Positions 11,759 to 12,682 of a DNA stretch of 12,682 bases are shown here, in pieces. Below the pieces are notes generated by a model. That model saw only the letters and a program-made list of their open reading frames with translations. It did no database searches and was not told the origin of the DNA. The stretch's first letter is position 1, and each line of letters starts with the position of its first letter. This DNA comes from Actinomycetes bacterium (GTDB lineage: Bacteria > Actinomycetota > Actinomycetes > Actinomycetales > Cellulomonadaceae), in assembly GCA_023390875.1 (NCBI GenBank), contig JAEWCA010000430.1, positions 1 through 12,682 of the forward strand. The letters are read 5' to 3'. A program made the translations under genes and the position numbers.

Positions 11759-12682
11759 TCACCACTTCGCGTTGCGCGCGAGCTCCAGGGCGATGTCGTT
11801 GTACCACTGGCCGGCGGCCGGGCCGCCGTTGCAGGTGCCGTCGGACTCGCCGGGCAGCTTGACCCACAGGAGGGCCTCGAGGCCGGAGCCGTCGTTCACG
11901 ACCGTGGACCGCTCACCGAGCGCGCGACCCCGCGGGTTGCACCACTCGCCGTTCGAGCCGTTGCCGTTGCGCGACGTGTCGATGACGAACTTCTTGCCGC
12001 CGAGCCGCTGGCTGATCTGCTGGCCGTAGGACTTGGAGGCCTCGGTGGTCTGGTAGTTCGACGTGTTGAGCGCGAACCCGACGGCGTACTGGAAGCCGAC
12101 CTGGTTGAGGCGGCTCACCGCGGTGTCGACCGAGAGCCACGACGAGTGGCCCGCGTCGATGAACACGCGGCCGCCCGCGAGGGTCAGCGACTTCGCCGCA
12201 TACTGCAGGAAGCCGACCCGGTCGCCCTGGCCGCTGCAGTCGCCGAGCTGGGCGAGGGCGTCGGGCTCGAGGATGACGTACGGGTTGCCCTTGATGCCCC
12301 GCGCGATCGTGTCGATCCACTGCGCGTACTCGCTCGTCGAGACACCGCCGCTCGAGTAGTTGCCGCAGTCACGGCCCGGGATGGCGTAGACGGTGATGAT
12401 GCCGGTCTTGCCGGCGGCCTGCGCGCGGCTCGTGTAGTCGGCGACCTCGGCCTGCGCGTGGCTCGCGTCGGCCCAGTTGCCGACCCAGTACGACGCCGGG
12501 TTGAGGGCGATCTTCGCGAGCAGGTCCTTGTTGGTGCCGGTCGCGGACTGCCAGGCCGCGTACGCCTGCGTCTTGGTGTCGACGTAGAAGCTCGACGCGG
12601 TGGTCGGCGTCGGTGTCGGCGTGGGGGTCGGCGTCGGCGTGGGCGTGGGTGTGGGCGTGGGGGTCACGGTCGGGGTCACCGT
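11759..12682 (-). CDS. Glycoside hydrolase family 6 cellulase, 5' part missing
   Basis: The visible 307 codons give the 3' part of a secreted, modular, inverting beta-1,4-glucanase acting on cellulose. A Thr-Pro linker (about 27 residues seen) leads into a complete GH6 catalytic domain starting near SFYVDTKTQAY. Numbering from the first visible Val codon (12679), key residues are Asp104 in YAIPGRDCGNY, the acid Asp140 in ILEPDALAQ, DTSRNGNG (235-242) and Asp280 in WVKLPGESDG. Cys105/Cys148 and Cys247/Cys283 fit the two conserved GH6 disulfides. The domain ends at the stop with no C-terminal module, so a signal peptide and probably a cellulose-binding module lie beyond the right edge, as in Cellulomonas CenA. 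Endoglucanase versus cellobiohydrolase is not settled; the active-site loops look short, favouring endo. The reading frame stays open to base 12682. Confidence 0.93.
   Translation of the reverse strand, partial: TVTPTVTPTPTPTPTPTPTPTPTPTPTTASSFYVDTKTQAYAAWQSATGTNKDLLAKIALNPASYWVGNWADASHAQAEVADYTSRAQAAGKTGIITVYAIPGRDCGNYSSGGVSTSEYAQWIDTIARGIKGNPYVILEPDALAQLGDCSGQGDRVGFLQYAAKSLTLAGGRVFIDAGHSSWLSVDTAVSRLNQVGFQYAVGFALNTSNYQTTEASKSYGQQISQRLGGKKFVIDTSRNGNGSNGEWCNPRGRALGERSTVVNDGSGLEALLWVKLPGESDGTCNGGPAAGQWYNDIALELARNAKW
12600..12682 (-). repeat. Low-complexity repeat coding the Thr-Pro linker
   Basis: On the minus strand the DNA is a run of ACS-CCS dipeptide codons giving (Thr-Pro)n with an occasional Val. 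Third positions vary between C, G and A, so the peptide repeat is purer than the DNA repeat. Such linkers join binding and catalytic modules in secreted actinobacterial cellulases and are usually O-glycosylated. Copy number here is open to slippage and assembly error. Confidence 0.85.

Overview
The window is very GC-rich chromosomal DNA from an actinobacterium. The C-terminal part of a family 6 cellulase behind a Thr-Pro linker, a BldC-type regulator, a DUF3073 protein and Mycobacterium/Streptomyces-style intergenic regions point to Cellulomonas or a close relative in the Micrococcales. The genus is inferred from gene content, not from a marker gene. Bases 1-14 look like leftover Nextera (Tn5 mosaic-end) adapter, so the left edge is probably a contig end. 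The right edge cuts the cellulase gene.

Layout. (1) 85-2948, plus strand: a PfkB-family sugar kinase, the SurE nucleotidase and a GalE-type UDP-sugar epimerase. surE and galE overlap by ATGA, and galE also seems to have its own leaderless promoter. (2) 3035-4368, minus strand: an LLM-class flavin oxidoreductase and a small HExxH metallopeptidase, each with a promoter-like hexamer just before the start codon. (3) 4433-4871, plus strand: tRNA-Glu(UUC), tRNA-Asp(GUC) and tRNA-Phe(GAA), with a promoter ahead of the set and hairpin terminators after Asp and Phe. (4) 5084-6400, plus strand: two small two-helix membrane proteins (at least one of the actinobacterial 'phage holin family') and a DUF3618 protein, probably a cell-envelope module and not a prophage. 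(5) 6793-7669: bldC (minus) and a DUF3073 gene (plus), divergent across a 457-base spacer. (6) 7976-11624, minus strand: a sterol-carrier-like protein, a two-helix membrane protein, purF and purM; purF and purM overlap by GTGA and encode steps 1 and 5 of de novo purine synthesis. (7) 11759 to the right edge, minus strand: a secreted GH6 cellulase, 5' end missing.

Most genes are ordinary housekeeping genes, and I see no clear undescribed multi-gene system. The unusual material lies between genes. There is a 24-bp tandem array after the DUF3618 gene, with a shortened relative after galE. A degenerate ACGAC array runs into the 3' end of purM, and a 34-bp duplication sits upstream of the first membrane-protein gene. 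A CAG-rich repeat fills the tRNA-Glu/tRNA-Asp spacer. A recurrent TAGGNT-type hexamer lies 6-7 bases before several start codons, which suggests leaderless mRNAs. All calls come from reading the sequence; no database search was run.
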